A stretch of DNA of 64,000 nucleotides from Streptomyces olindensis (GTDB taxonomy: Bacteria > Actinomycetota > Actinomycetes > Streptomycetales > Streptomycetaceae): NCBI GenBank assembly GCA_000696115.1, contig JJOH01000013.1, positions 1-64,000 on the forward strand. The letters are read 5' to 3'. Below the pieces are notes generated by a model. It saw only the letters and a list, made by a program, of their open reading frames with translations. It had not been told where the DNA came from and ran no database searches. A program made the position numbers and the translations under genes. Below are positions 1-9,727 of this stretch, one piece after another (the stretch's first letter is position 1; every line of letters begins with the position of its first letter).

Positions 1-213
1 CGCGGCGGCCGGGGCGGTGACGGGCCACAGCGGCTCGCTGCCGTCCGGGTCGGCCGGGGTGGCCCGCACCGCCTCGATCCGTTCGAACGGCCCGGCCAGC
101 CGCGGCCGTACCCGCACCACGCCGGGGCGTTGGGCGGCGGGTGCCGCGTGCCGGGCGAGCAGCCGGTCGAGGAAGTCGGGCTCCGGCCGCCCGTCCGCGC
201 TGGACTCAGACAT
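1..213 (-). CDS. Partial gene downstream of the contractile injection system baseplate gene
   Basis: This reading frame starts with ATG at 213 and runs off the left edge, so only about 71 N-terminal residues are visible. They begin MSESSADGRPEPDFLDRLLA and are rich in Arg, Ala and Pro. The start lies inside the end of the preceding gene (stop at 206-208), so the two are probably translationally coupled. I do not recognise the product. Its position after sheath, tube and baseplate-assembly genes makes a structural or accessory protein of the injection system likely, but that rests on context only. Confidence 0.6.
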   Translation of the reverse strand, partial: MSESSADGRPEPDFLDRLLARHAAPAAQRPGVVRVRPRLAGPFERIEAVRATPADPDGSEPLWPVTAPAAA

Positions 214-940
214 CCGCACACAGCTCCAGGTAGTAGCGGCGCCGCAGCGGGCTGAGCGCCAGGATCTCCGGCTCGCTCCAGCCGTAGGCGGTGGCGAGCA
301 GATGGACGTCGAGCAGTAGGTCGCGGGCCCAGGCGTCCAGTTCGGTCCACAGGTAGGAGGCGATGTCCAGCTCGGCCCGGGTGGCCTGCCCGCATTCGGG
401 GCAGGCCACGTTGAGCGTGACGTCACCGCCGGGGTCGGCGGCCTGGGCCGCCTCGGCGATCCGCCGCTGCACGGCGGCGGGCAGCGCGTCCGCGGACACG
501 GACCGCCCGTCCCGTACGGCGGTGACCAGGCACCGCTCCAGCAGTGCCCGGCGGGGTTCGGCCGTCCGGGCCGCCGCCGTCAGGTCGGCGAGCCCGGGCA
601 CCCGGAACTCGACCTCCCAGCCGTCCTCGGCCACCCGCACCGACGGTTCGCCGCGGTCGGCCAGGGTGCGGGCGAACTCCCCGGCGTCCAGCTCGAATTC
701 CATGTCCGCGCCGCACTCCGCGCACTCCAGACGCACCTGCATCCGCTCGCCGAACAGCGCCCGGCGCAGGGCGAACAGGTCCGCCTCACGCTCCCCCACC
801 GGCAGTGCCAGCAGGGCCTGCGGGTCACCGCCCAGGTCCGGACGGGCCGCCCCGTGCAGCAGCAGGGCACGCCCGGCCGGGGCCTGTGCCAGCCCGGCCT
901 CCCAGGTGGTCAGGAACTCGGCCGCCTGTGTGATGCCCAT
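206..940 (-). CDS. T4-type baseplate hub assembly chaperone-like protein of a contractile injection system
   Basis: The 244-residue protein carries two Cys pairs (CAECGA near residue 75 and CPECGQ near residue 182) that look like zinc-ribbon knuckles. The Leu/Ala-rich helical remainder ends in a segment on polypeptide assembly (SEPEILALSPLRRRYYLEL) typical of phage baseplate-hub assembly proteins, which precede the hub genes in contractile tail operons. It follows the tube gene after about 105 bases, with a GGGGGAAG ribosome site just before the ATG, and overlaps the next gene. The role, helping to assemble the baseplate in the cytoplasm, is inferred from family and order. The zinc role is only suggested by the Cys spacing. 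Confidence 0.68.
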   Translation of the reverse strand: MGITQAAEFLTTWEAGLAQAPAGRALLLHGAARPDLGGDPQALLALPVGEREADLFALRRALFGERMQVRLECAECGADMEFELDAGEFARTLADRGEPSVRVAEDGWEVEFRVPGLADLTAAARTAEPRRALLERCLVTAVRDGRSVSADALPAAVQRRIAEAAQAADPGGDVTLNVACPECGQATRAELDIASYLWTELDAWARDLLLDVHLLATAYGWSEPEILALSPLRRRYYLELCADV

Positions 941-1045
941 GCTTCCCCCAACACGTGCCCCGTAGGGGCGCGGGGAACTGCGCGACCAGCCCCCACGAAC
1001 CCGCGGACGAACAACGACCCCACCCGGCGCTTTCCAGCGGAGCGC

Positions 1046-1570
1046 CTACGCCGGGTTCAGGAACGACGGCTCCTCCGGCTCCGGCACCTCGTAGTCCCGC
1101 TCCCAGCCCTCGCACTCGAGCTTCAGCGACTGGATGGCCACCGCGTTGGCGTTGGCGTCGAGTTCGCCGAGGACCTGGTACTCGCTGGGCCAGGTCCGGT
1201 ACAGCTTGTGCGAGACGGCGACCTGGCCGGCCTCGTTGAGGACCTGGATCACGATGTCCTTGCGGAAGTCCGCGAGGGACACCTCCGAGCCGAGGCCCGC
1301 TCCGACCTGCCAGACCTTGTTGGCCCAGCGGTCGAACTCGGGGTCGTGCGTGACACCGCGCTCCAGGGTGATGCCCTCGAACTCGGAGCGGCCCGGCGAC
1401 TTGCGCGGGGAGGACGGGTCGCCGCCGTGACGGTGCTTGACGACCTCCGTCGTCCGCTTCAGCGGACTGATCTTGCTGATGCCCGCGACCGTCCGACCGT
1501 CCCACAGGACCAGGAACTTGAAGTTCTTGTACGGGTCGAAGCGATGGGCGTTGACCGTGAACTCTGCCAT
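1046..1570 (-). CDS. Contractile injection system inner tube protein
   Basis: This 174-residue protein has the gp19-like tail tube pattern: an N-terminal strand and turn (DPYKNFKFLVLWDGRTVAG), the TEVVKHRHGGDPSSPRKSPG loop, and the ITLERGVTHDPEF motif with a conserved Trp region (RWANKVWQ). Tube proteins stack as hexamers inside the sheath and are driven into the target when the sheath contracts. The gene sits 30 bases after the sheath stop and in the same direction, the usual sheath-then-tube order. Start codon ATG at 1570 follows an AGGACATTTCG leader, with the Shine-Dalgarno element weak but present. The length fits the family. Confidence 0.9.
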   Translation of the reverse strand: MAEFTVNAHRFDPYKNFKFLVLWDGRTVAGISKISPLKRTTEVVKHRHGGDPSSPRKSPGRSEFEGITLERGVTHDPEFDRWANKVWQVGAGLGSEVSLADFRKDIVIQVLNEAGQVAVSHKLYRTWPSEYQVLGELDANANAVAIQSLKLECEGWERDYEVPEPEEPSFLNPA

Positions 1571-1600
1571 CGAAATGTCCTCAGGGATTCCTTGGAGCGC

Positions 1601-3460
1601 TCAGAGCGCGAACTGCCCGGACGTCTGCTGGATCTTGACGACCACGAACTCGGCCGGACGGACCGGCGCGATGCCGACGAGGACGTTGACGATGCCGTTC
1701 TCGATGTCCTCGGCGGTGGTGGTGTCGCTGTCGCACTTGACGAAGTAGGCCTCGCGCGGCGTGCCGCCCTTGAAGGCGCCCTGGCGGAAGAGCGTGTGCA
1801 GGTAGGAGGAGGCGGCGAGGCGGATCTGCTGCCACAGGTTCTCGTCGTTGGGCTCGAACACCACCCACTGCAGGCCGCGCTGGAGGCTCTCCTCGACGTG
1901 CAGCGCGAGCCGCCGTACGGGGACGTACTTCCACTCGCTGTCGAGGGCGTCGGAGCCCTCCAGGGTGCGGGCGCCCCAGACGACCGGGCCGGTCACCGGG
2001 AAGGTGCGCAGGCAGTTGACGCCGAGCGGGTTGAGCAGGCCGGTCTCACGGTCGGTCAGGTCGACGGTGAGCGAGCGCACACCCGCGAGCCGCGCCTCGG
2101 TGCCGGCCGGGGCCTTCCACACGCCGCGCTCGGAGTCGGTCCGGGCGATGACGCCCGCGACCGCCCCGGACGGCGGGAAGGAGCGCAGCCGGCCGGTGAG
2201 CGGGTCGGTGAGCTGGAGGTGCGGGAAGTACAGGCCCGCGTGGTTGCCGCGGACGGCGTCGAACGCGGCGAGGCCCGCGCGGGCCGTGTCCACGCTGACC
2301 CAGGTGCCGGGCGCGTCGACGAGCAGGAAGATCCGTCGTTCCTGGCACAGCCGCTGGGCGGCCGAGACGACGGTGACGGCGTCCTCGGTCTTCTCGTACG
2401 CCGCGAGTTCGGGCAGCACGAGCAGGTTGACGTCGGCAACGCCGCGCAGCGCCTGGATGCCGGACTTGTCGGCCTCGGAGCCGATGAGGTCGCGGGGGCC
2501 GGGCGCCGCGCCGTCCTCGCCGCCCTCGAGCGGGAAGACGGGCGGGTTGACGGAGGCCTCCAGGCCGAGGTCGTTGGCGCACTCGCCGAGGAAGCGGACG
2601 ATGTCCTCGGGGTCGGTGGAGCCCGCGACGACCTGGATGCGCCGGCCGAAGGCGGTGACCTCGGCGCCGGCGAAGGCGTGCTTGCCGGGTGCGTCGGGCA
2701 GGGCGCGCAGCTTGCGCTCCAGCAGCAGCGCCAGCTCGGCGACGGAGGACGGCGCCTCGCCGTCGCAGTCGGGGTCGTAGAGCGTGAACTCCCGCTCGAC
2801 GTCGCCGATCTTGACGGTGAGGTCGACGGCGAGGTCGGGCAGGTCGTGCCCGAAGGGCTTGGAGACGGTGCCGGAGGGGTCGGGGCGGCCCTCGCCGACG
2901 ACCTCGACGCGGATCAGCCGGGAGCCGGCGTTGACGACGGTCTGCACGTACCGCCCGTTGGCGGGGTCGGCGGACAGGCCGGTGAAGCTCTCGCGGGCCT
3001 CGCCCTTGGCGTCGTGGACGCGCAGGTTGAAGGTCTCGTCGGGGCAGGGCGTGTCGTGGTCGACGGCGATACGCAGACCGTTGCCCCAGACGCCGGGTTC
3101 CTTGGCGTGCACGGTGAGGACGCGGCTCTCGCTGTGGCCCTCGGTGGACTCCAGCGTGACGCAGGCGGCCTTGCCGCTGCCGGCCTTGGCGACCCGGACG
3201 ATCACGGCGACGGTGCCGCCGTTGCCGAAGAACTGGTGAACGGCGTAGCCGACGGCGCTCTGGGCGCTCAGGCCTCCGAAGCGGCGCTCGAACTCGGTGA
3301 AGCTGGTGACGCGGACCGGCTCGTTCAGCGGACCGCGCCGGGTGTGCCCCACGAACGCGGTCACCGACGTGGTCAGGGTCGAGATGGTGCGGGTGCTGCT
3401 GGGAAGCTCTTCGACGTAGACACCGGGATACGTCGGCTTGGCGGCGCTCACTGCACTCAT
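1601..3460 (-). CDS. Contractile injection system tail sheath protein
   Basis: The roughly 620-residue protein opens with KPTYPGVYVEELPSSTRTI and TSVTAFVGHTRRGP, the hallmark N-terminus of contractile sheath subunits. The C-terminal half contains the sheath core (GVNCLRTFPVTGPVVWGARTL, YVPVRRLALHVEESLQRGLQWVVFEPND, and the final VRPAEFVVVKIQQTSGQ). The middle of about 200 residues is a variable insertion domain. The start is taken at ATG 3460 because an AGGAGG element lies about 10 bases upstream; ATG 3466 is also possible. Sheath contraction powers injection. Streptomycetes are known to make cytoplasmic contractile systems linked to cell death and development; this locus fits that class, but its cell location cannot be read from sequence. 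Confidence 0.93.
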   Translation of the reverse strand: MSAVSAAKPTYPGVYVEELPSSTRTISTLTTSVTAFVGHTRRGPLNEPVRVTSFTEFERRFGGLSAQSAVGYAVHQFFGNGGTVAVIVRVAKAGSGKAACVTLESTEGHSESRVLTVHAKEPGVWGNGLRIAVDHDTPCPDETFNLRVHDAKGEARESFTGLSADPANGRYVQTVVNAGSRLIRVEVVGEGRPDPSGTVSKPFGHDLPDLAVDLTVKIGDVEREFTLYDPDCDGEAPSSVAELALLLERKLRALPDAPGKHAFAGAEVTAFGRRIQVVAGSTDPEDIVRFLGECANDLGLEASVNPPVFPLEGGEDGAAPGPRDLIGSEADKSGIQALRGVADVNLLVLPELAAYEKTEDAVTVVSAAQRLCQERRIFLLVDAPGTWVSVDTARAGLAAFDAVRGNHAGLYFPHLQLTDPLTGRLRSFPPSGAVAGVIARTDSERGVWKAPAGTEARLAGVRSLTVDLTDRETGLLNPLGVNCLRTFPVTGPVVWGARTLEGSDALDSEWKYVPVRRLALHVEESLQRGLQWVVFEPNDENLWQQIRLAASSYLHTLFRQGAFKGGTPREAYFVKCDSDTTTAEDIENGIVNVLVGIAPVRPAEFVVVKIQQTSGQFAL

Positions 3461-3466
3461 CGGCAT

Positions 3467-4165
3467 TCCCCCTCCTATCCCTGTCTCGGGCACCGGATGA
3501 AGGCACCAAGAGACGGTGAGGGAGAGAGACGTCGCGGACCGTGCGCGCGGGGCGCCGTCGCCTCGTCGGGCGTGGTCGCGCGCACTTCATCAGTTCCCCC
3601 GTCAGTACCCGTGCTGTCGGTCGCACGGGTCAAGCAGCTCGCTTGTGACTCCTGATGCTCAAGTGCTCAACCCACCTTCGTGCGTTCGGAGTTGGCCGAA
3701 CAAGGCGGGTTCTGGCCAGCAGGGAGGAAGGTTTTGTGAAGGCAAACTTCCCGGATTCGCACATCGTGCCCGCGCGCCCCCGTGGACTGGTCCACACCTC
3801 CTGCACAGAGGGTGCGCGGGCGGGCGCGAGAGCATGCCTGGGAGACCCGCGTGTCCGGCCGCGGCGCCCTCTTCGCCCGGCGCGCTCCCCGGGTTCTCCC
3901 CGAGTCGTCCACCCGCCGGTGGCCGGTTTCGTCGGGGCACCATGGACGCGCGCGAAGTTGACCGATGCCTTACGGGTCGCACCTTCGACTGCCCCCTTTC
4001 GACCGGGACATGCACGACGTAAACGCCAGACCGCGCCACCCCTTCCAGCGCGTAGAAATATCTACGAGCATGGCCAGGGCCGGGCGGCACGCGGAAACCC
4101 CGCGGGTCACCGGTCCGTGTCCCGCGCGCGCCCTCGCGGCGCCGCCGACTGCGCCTGGGGTGGCC
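3467..4165. other. Divergent intergenic region between the sheath operon and a conserved small gene
   Basis: About 700 bases without a convincing gene. It must hold the promoter of the sheath operon (leftward) and of the gene at 4166 (rightward). The only clear structure I see is the short palindrome at 4051-4066. No reading frame here has protein-like composition in a sensible context. Confidence 0.5.
4051..4066. promoter_or_regulatory. Perfect inverted repeat, possible operator
   Basis: CGTAGAAATATCTACG has 6-base arms around an AATA centre, an A/T-rich island in very GC-rich DNA. It ends three bases before an ATG (4070) in frame with the downstream gene. It could be a repressor site overlapping a promoter. 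The binding protein is unknown. Confidence 0.35.
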
Positions 4166-4654
4166 ATGCAGAGCGTCATGTGGAAGCAAGCCGTCGAGTG
4201 GCTGGCCGCGGCGGCCACGGATCCCCAGGTGTGCAAGCGGGAGTGGGACCACGGCACGGGGACGGCGGTCGTGGAGGCCGGACGCTACTGGGACGTGCTC
4301 AGCGTCCCCGACCGACTCGGCCTGCTCGCCCTGGACATCCTGTGGCGCGACCCCCTGAAGGTGCCCGGCCCCACCCTGGTGGACTCCGCCGCGCGCAGAG
4401 TGGGGTTCTTCCTGCCACCCGATCCGGTCAGCGAGTGGATCGGCTTCGGTGTCCGGCACGTCGGCCGGGGTTCCTGGGTCGCCGTGCCGCCGCCGTACCG
4501 GCCCGCGGGACGCCTGGAGTGGCTCGTCCCGCCGGACGGCACGGGCACGCTGCACCGGCCCGGCGCCCTCGAGTCGGCCCTGCGCGAGGCCACCGGCACC
4601 CTCGCCGTGCTGGCACCGGTCAGCGCGGACCCTGTGGTGCCGGACGGCTGGTGA
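4166..4654 (+). CDS. Conserved hypothetical protein
   Basis: The protein has about 162 residues from MQSVMWKQAVEWLAAAATDP. It shows ordinary folded-protein composition, with motifs such as CKREWDHG, GRYWDVLSVPDRLGLLALDI, ARRVGFFLPPDP and GRLEWLVPPDGTG. I recall streptomycete proteins of this kind but cannot name a function. The reading frame stays open upstream to 3965; ATG 4070 (just after the palindrome) and ATG 4166 are both possible starts, and 4166 is chosen because the protein-like sequence begins there. It is divergent from the sheath operon and overlaps the convergent gene by 35 bases. Confidence 0.6.
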   Translation: MQSVMWKQAVEWLAAAATDPQVCKREWDHGTGTAVVEAGRYWDVLSVPDRLGLLALDILWRDPLKVPGPTLVDSAARRVGFFLPPDPVSEWIGFGVRHVGRGSWVAVPPPYRPAGRLEWLVPPDGTGTLHRPGALESALREATGTLAVLAPVSADPVVPDGW

Positions 4655-4922
4655 GTCGGGGGCCGGGCGGGACGACCGGGCCCAGGTGCCGACCGGCGGT
4701 CCACGAGGTGACGGCGGTCCAGGTCTCGCTCTCGGCCGGGGCGGCGAAGGAGACCCACTGCCCGTCGCGGTGCTCCGGCACCGCGTGACCGCGGGCCTCC
4801 CACTCGGCCACCAGGGCCGCGTAGATCGGCGGATGACCCGCGTAAGCGCTGGTGAGTTCGGCGTACGGCCGGGGCGCGGCACCGGCCACGAGAAGGCGCC
4901 GCGCCGTCTCAGAACTGTCCAT
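4620..4922 (-). CDS. Small conserved hypothetical protein
   Basis: A 100-residue protein starting MDSSETARRLLVAGAAPRPY, with a helical N-terminal half (AELTSAYAGHPPIYAALVAEWEARG) and a C-terminal strand pattern (GQWVSFAAPAESETWTAVTSW). The frame is open further upstream (to 5141), but that part has no protein-like character, so ATG 4922 is preferred although no strong ribosome site is visible. Its 3' end overlaps that of the convergent gene. No function is recognised. Confidence 0.5.
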   Translation of the reverse strand: MDSSETARRLLVAGAAPRPYAELTSAYAGHPPIYAALVAEWEARGHAVPEHRDGQWVSFAAPAESETWTAVTSWTAGRHLGPVVPPGPRLTSRPAPQGPR

Positions 4923-5207
4923 GCCAGGGCAACGCGGCACCGCACGCCAGTGGTACGCGGCCGGGACCCCGTCCGTCGGGTCGAGTGAACCCGTCACCCG
5001 GACGGCGGCATGCGGGCACCGGACAAACATCCAGTCAGGCGGTCGCCCGTTCAGCGCACGCCCCGGTCCCCTCGCGCGGGCGTCCACCGCTCGAACAGGG
5101 ATCTCGCCCCGGCGGCGAGAATCCGGTAACACTGTCGTCACGCCGACGACCGGCCCCGGGACCCGATCCCGGCGCCGGCCGTCCCGGGACGACGGCGGGG
5201 AGAGGCC

Positions 5208-6434
5208 ATGTCACAGCGCCCTGACCTCCGGCAGCGCAGGGCCGTGCTGGAGCACGAGTGGTCCCGCTGGGTGCCGAGGCTGAGCGTCCCGGGCACCCGG
5301 CCGGGCGGCAGCACCGCGCTGCGCCACGAGGTGACCGAGTCCTGGGCGCGTTCCCTGAGCAGCGTCGACCCGGCCCGGGACAGCGCCCCGGTCACCGACG
5401 GCGGCCGGGTGCACCAGCGCTGGACGTCCTCACCGCTGTACGGGCCGGTCTCCGCTCTCGCCGGGGAGCTGCACAGCATCGCCGAGGACGCCGGGTTCGT
5501 CACGGCGGTCACCGACGAGTCCGGCACCATCCTGTGGACCTGCGGCGGCCCGACCATGCGCCGCCGGGCCGAGCGGGTCAACTTCGCGCCGGGGGGCCGG
5601 TGGGACGAGCCGGCCATGGGCACCAACGCCTTGTCCCTCGCCCTGCGCACCGGCCGGCCCAGCTCCGTCTTCTCGGCCGAGCACCTGGTGTCCGCGCTGC
5701 ACGGCTGGGTCTGCTACTGCGCCCCGGTGCACGGCCCGGACGGTCGTGTCCTCGGCGTGCTGGACCTGTCCACCACCTGGGACCGCTCGCACCCCCTGGC
5801 CATGTCGACCGTACGCACCCTGGTGTCCACGATCGAGGCCCGCCTCGGCCTCGAGACGGTGTCCGGCCCGGGCCAGGTCCGGCTCACCTGCCTGGGCGCC
5901 GAGCGGGCCGTACGGGAGGGACGACGACTCGCCCTGCGCCCCCGCCAACTGGAGATCCTCACCCTGCTCGCGCTCGAACCCGAGGGCTTCTCCCCGGAAC
6001 GGCTGCGCGCCGCCCTGTACGGCGACCGGCCGGTCACCGCGTCCACCTTCAAGGCGGAGATCTCCCACCTGCGCCGCGCCCTCGGCGGCGGGGTCTCCCC
6101 CCGCCGCTACGCCCTCACCACCCCCGTGTCCTGCGACGCCGCCGACGTCCTGCGCGCCCTGGGGCAGGGCGACACGGACACCGCCCTGCGCCTGTACGGC
6201 GGCCCGCTGCTCCCCCGCTCCGAGGCACCGGGCATCGAGGAGTGGCGCACCCGCCTGGACGTGGCCGTACGCGAGGCCGTGCTGGCGAGCACCCGCCCGG
6301 AACACGCCCTGCGCTACGGCGAACGCGCCCCGTACGACGCGCAGATCCACGAGCACGCGCTGCGGCTGCTCGGGCCGGAGGACACCCGCCGGGCGATCGC
6401 GGCGGGCAGACTGACGACGGCCCTGCGCGACTGA
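5208..6434 (+). CDS. GAF-domain transcriptional activator with C-terminal winged helix (AcoR-like, no AAA+ domain)
   Basis: The 408-residue protein has an N-terminal helical region, a GAF sensor domain (about 80-225, with the [18 protein letters not shown] and [23 protein letters not shown] motifs of AcoR-type regulators) and a C-terminal OmpR-like winged helix ([20 protein letters not shown] through [14 protein letters not shown]). There is no sigma54-interaction ATPase between them. It starts at ATG 5208 and lies about 100 bases upstream of, and in the same direction as, an aldehyde dehydrogenase. Regulators of this layout commonly sit beside aldehyde or alcohol dehydrogenases in actinomycetes, so control of that gene in response to an aldehyde or alcohol is likely. 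The ligand is unknown. Confidence 0.85.
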   Translation: MSQRPDLRQRRAVLEHEWSRWVPRLSVPGTRPGGSTALRHEVTESWARSLSSVDPARDSAPVTDGGRVHQRWTSSPLYGPVSALAGELHSIAEDAGFVTAVTDESGTILWTCGGPTMRRRAERVNFAPGGRWDEPAMGTNALSLALRTGRPSSVFSAEHLVSALHGWVCYCAPVHGPDGRVLGVLDLSTTWDRSHPLAMSTVRTLVSTIEARLGLETVSGPGQVRLTCLGAERAVREGRRLALRPRQLEILTLLALEPEGFSPERLRAALYGDRPVTASTFKAEISHLRRALGGGVSPRRYALTTPVSCDAADVLRALGQGDTDTALRLYGGPLLPRSEAPGIEEWRTRLDVAVREAVLASTRPEHALRYGERAPYDAQIHEHALRLLGPEDTRRAIAAGRLTTALRD

Positions 6435-6445
6435 GCACCGTCACG

Positions 6446-6467
6446 GCGCCAACCTTGCGCCAACCTC
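6446..6467. promoter_or_regulatory. Tandem 11-base direct repeat upstream of the aldehyde dehydrogenase
   Basis: GCGCCAACCTT is followed directly by GCGCCAACCTC. The repeat spacing is about one helical turn, as expected for a dimeric activator bound on one face. It lies about 70 bases before the dehydrogenase start and just after the regulator gene, so it is a good candidate binding site for the GAF activator. Confidence 0.45.
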
Positions 6468-6534
6468 CCGGTCGCACAGTGAGGGGCGTCACGACGGCGT
6501 GGGCCGTCACCGCCCTTCACCGAGGAGAGCCGCC

Positions 6535-8052
<1,518 letters not shown>

Positions 8053-8061
8053 ACGCCCGAA

Positions 8062-8104
8062 GACAGGCGCCTGCCGTGGTCTCAGCACCCGTCAGGCGCC
8101 TGTC
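8062..8104. terminator. Bidirectional terminator between convergent genes
   Basis: GACAGGCGCCTG (8062-8073) pairs perfectly with CAGGCGCCTGTC (8093-8104) around a 19-base loop. It sits between the stop of the aldehyde dehydrogenase and the stop of the convergent diguanylate cyclase. Confidence 0.8.
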
Positions 8105-8126
8105 GCCCAGCCGATTCACGACTCCG

Positions 8127-9668
8127 CTACGGGGATTCGAAGAACACGGCTTGGTTCTTGCCTGCGGTTTTGGCTCGGTACAGGGCGATGTCAGCGTCCC
8201 TCAGCGCTTCTGCCGGCGTGGTCGGCCTGGTGATGCTCCGTCCTCCGATGCTTGTCGTCATGTGAAGCGAACGGCCATGGGCGAGGATGAAGGAGTCATT
8301 GAAGGAGTCGAGGATCCGCATGGTGTAGTCGTACAGTGCGCTCGCGCCCACGCCTTCCACGAGCAGTGCGAATTCGTCCCCGCCGAGCCTGGCCACGATG
8401 TCCTGTTCGCGGACCCTTCCTGTCAGCCGCCGTGCGACGTCAATGAGCAGTTCGTCGCCGGACGGGTGCCCCAGCGTGTCGTTGACTTCCTTGAAGCCGT
8501 CGAGATCGAGCATCAGCAGTCCGGCGGGGGAAGTGGCGGAGCACCGGCCGAGAGCGGATTCCAGGCGCTCATTCAGCAGCATTCGATTGGCCAGACCCGT
8601 CAACGGGTCGTGGGTCGCCCGATGACTCAGCTGCTTTTGTAGCTCTTCCTGCTGTCGCAGTGATGCTGCGAGGTCGTGGGCCCGCGTCCGTGCTTCGGCA
8701 GCCCTGCTCTGGGCGTACTGGGCCAGGAACGCGATGCGCAGCACCAACAGCAGCGAAAGGGTCGCCAGCATGCCGACGATCACCGTGACGTTCACGGGCT
8801 GGTACCGGATACCCCCGACATTGGCCACCACGATCAAAGGCCCCACCAGGATGAGCGCGATCAGGATCGACAGTCGCTTCCGGGGGATGCTCTCCTTGTC
8901 GTCCGACAGTTGTGTCGGACGGCCGACCGACGGGTGCAACGCCGCAGCCCCCAGCAGGAGGGACGAGACCATCCACCCCACTTCGGACACGTCTTCAGCG
9001 ATCGCGGTTCCGGTCGTCGCCGTCGTTCCGTAGTAGAGGCCGTCGGCGGCGAGGAGGGCCAGCAGCCATCCGGTGCACAGAAGAAACGACGGAGTACGCT
9101 TGCCTGTGGTGAGCGTCAGCCGCGCGGCCATGCACAACAGCACCAGGTCGGCGACGGGGTAGGCGATGGACACCGCGAGTGGCCACGCGGACAGATCGCT
9201 GCGCAGGTAGGGGGCGATGATGAACGCCCACGCCAGAATGCAGAACCCCAGCGTGACGATTCCCGCGTCCAGCAGCCCCGCCCAGTGCAGACGGCCTGAC
9301 TGCTGCCGGGCCAACGTCACCAGGCCCGCAGCGAACAACAGGTAGCTGCCCAGGTACAGCATGTCGGCCACACCCGGGAACGGAACGTCTGCGTCGCGGA
9401 CCTGGTACATGCCCCAGATCGCGTCCGCCACCGTGTACGGTGCCATTGCCGCCGCGAAGAGACACCACGGAACGAACGATGGGGGCCTGTTCCTGGTGAG
9501 TCCCATTGCTATCGCGAAGACGACCGAGGCGGCCACCAGCACGGGCAGCATGTAACGCGCTGGGGAGGACGTGACCAGATAGAAGACGATGATCGTGGTC
9601 CCTGCTGCCGCATACGCCCAGACCGCCGCATTACGGCGGGCGGGCGGCAGGACTTGAGCCTTGCCCAC
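8127..9668 (-). CDS. Membrane-bound diguanylate cyclase (GGDEF)
   Basis: The 513-residue protein has about eight to ten hydrophobic segments in its first 300 residues, a short coiled linker (SRAAEARTRAHDLAASLRQQEELQKQ), and a GGDEF domain with DPLTGLANRMLLNERL, DLDGFKEVNDTLGHPSGDELL and an intact RLGGDEFALL active site. It should make cyclic di-GMP at the membrane. GTG 9668 is taken as the start because AAGGAG stands five bases upstream; the longer frame from 9731 has no such site. The sensory part resembles that of the GGDEF-EAL protein at 17249-20428, so the two may sense related signals. The next gene upstream, a hybrid kinase, is 59 bases away in the same direction. Confidence 0.9.
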   Translation of the reverse strand: MGKAQVLPPARRNAAVWAYAAAGTTIIVFYLVTSSPARYMLPVLVAASVVFAIAMGLTRNRPPSFVPWCLFAAAMAPYTVADAIWGMYQVRDADVPFPGVADMLYLGSYLLFAAGLVTLARQQSGRLHWAGLLDAGIVTLGFCILAWAFIIAPYLRSDLSAWPLAVSIAYPVADLVLLCMAARLTLTTGKRTPSFLLCTGWLLALLAADGLYYGTTATTGTAIAEDVSEVGWMVSSLLLGAAALHPSVGRPTQLSDDKESIPRKRLSILIALILVGPLIVVANVGGIRYQPVNVTVIVGMLATLSLLLVLRIAFLAQYAQSRAAEARTRAHDLAASLRQQEELQKQLSHRATHDPLTGLANRMLLNERLESALGRCSATSPAGLLMLDLDGFKEVNDTLGHPSGDELLIDVARRLTGRVREQDIVARLGGDEFALLVEGVGASALYDYTMRILDSFNDSFILAHGRSLHMTTSIGGRSITRPTTPAEALRDADIALYRAKTAGKNQAVFFESP

Positions 9669-9727
9669 AGGTTCTCCTTCCCTCCTCCGGCCCGTACGCG
9701 CCCGGGCGGCGGTGTGCGGGCGGCACC

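Noticed and set aside
854..3655. Very long plus-strand frame opposite the sheath and tube genes
   Set aside because: It is the antisense shadow of sheath, tube and baseplate genes with strong codon bias; no domain features are seen.
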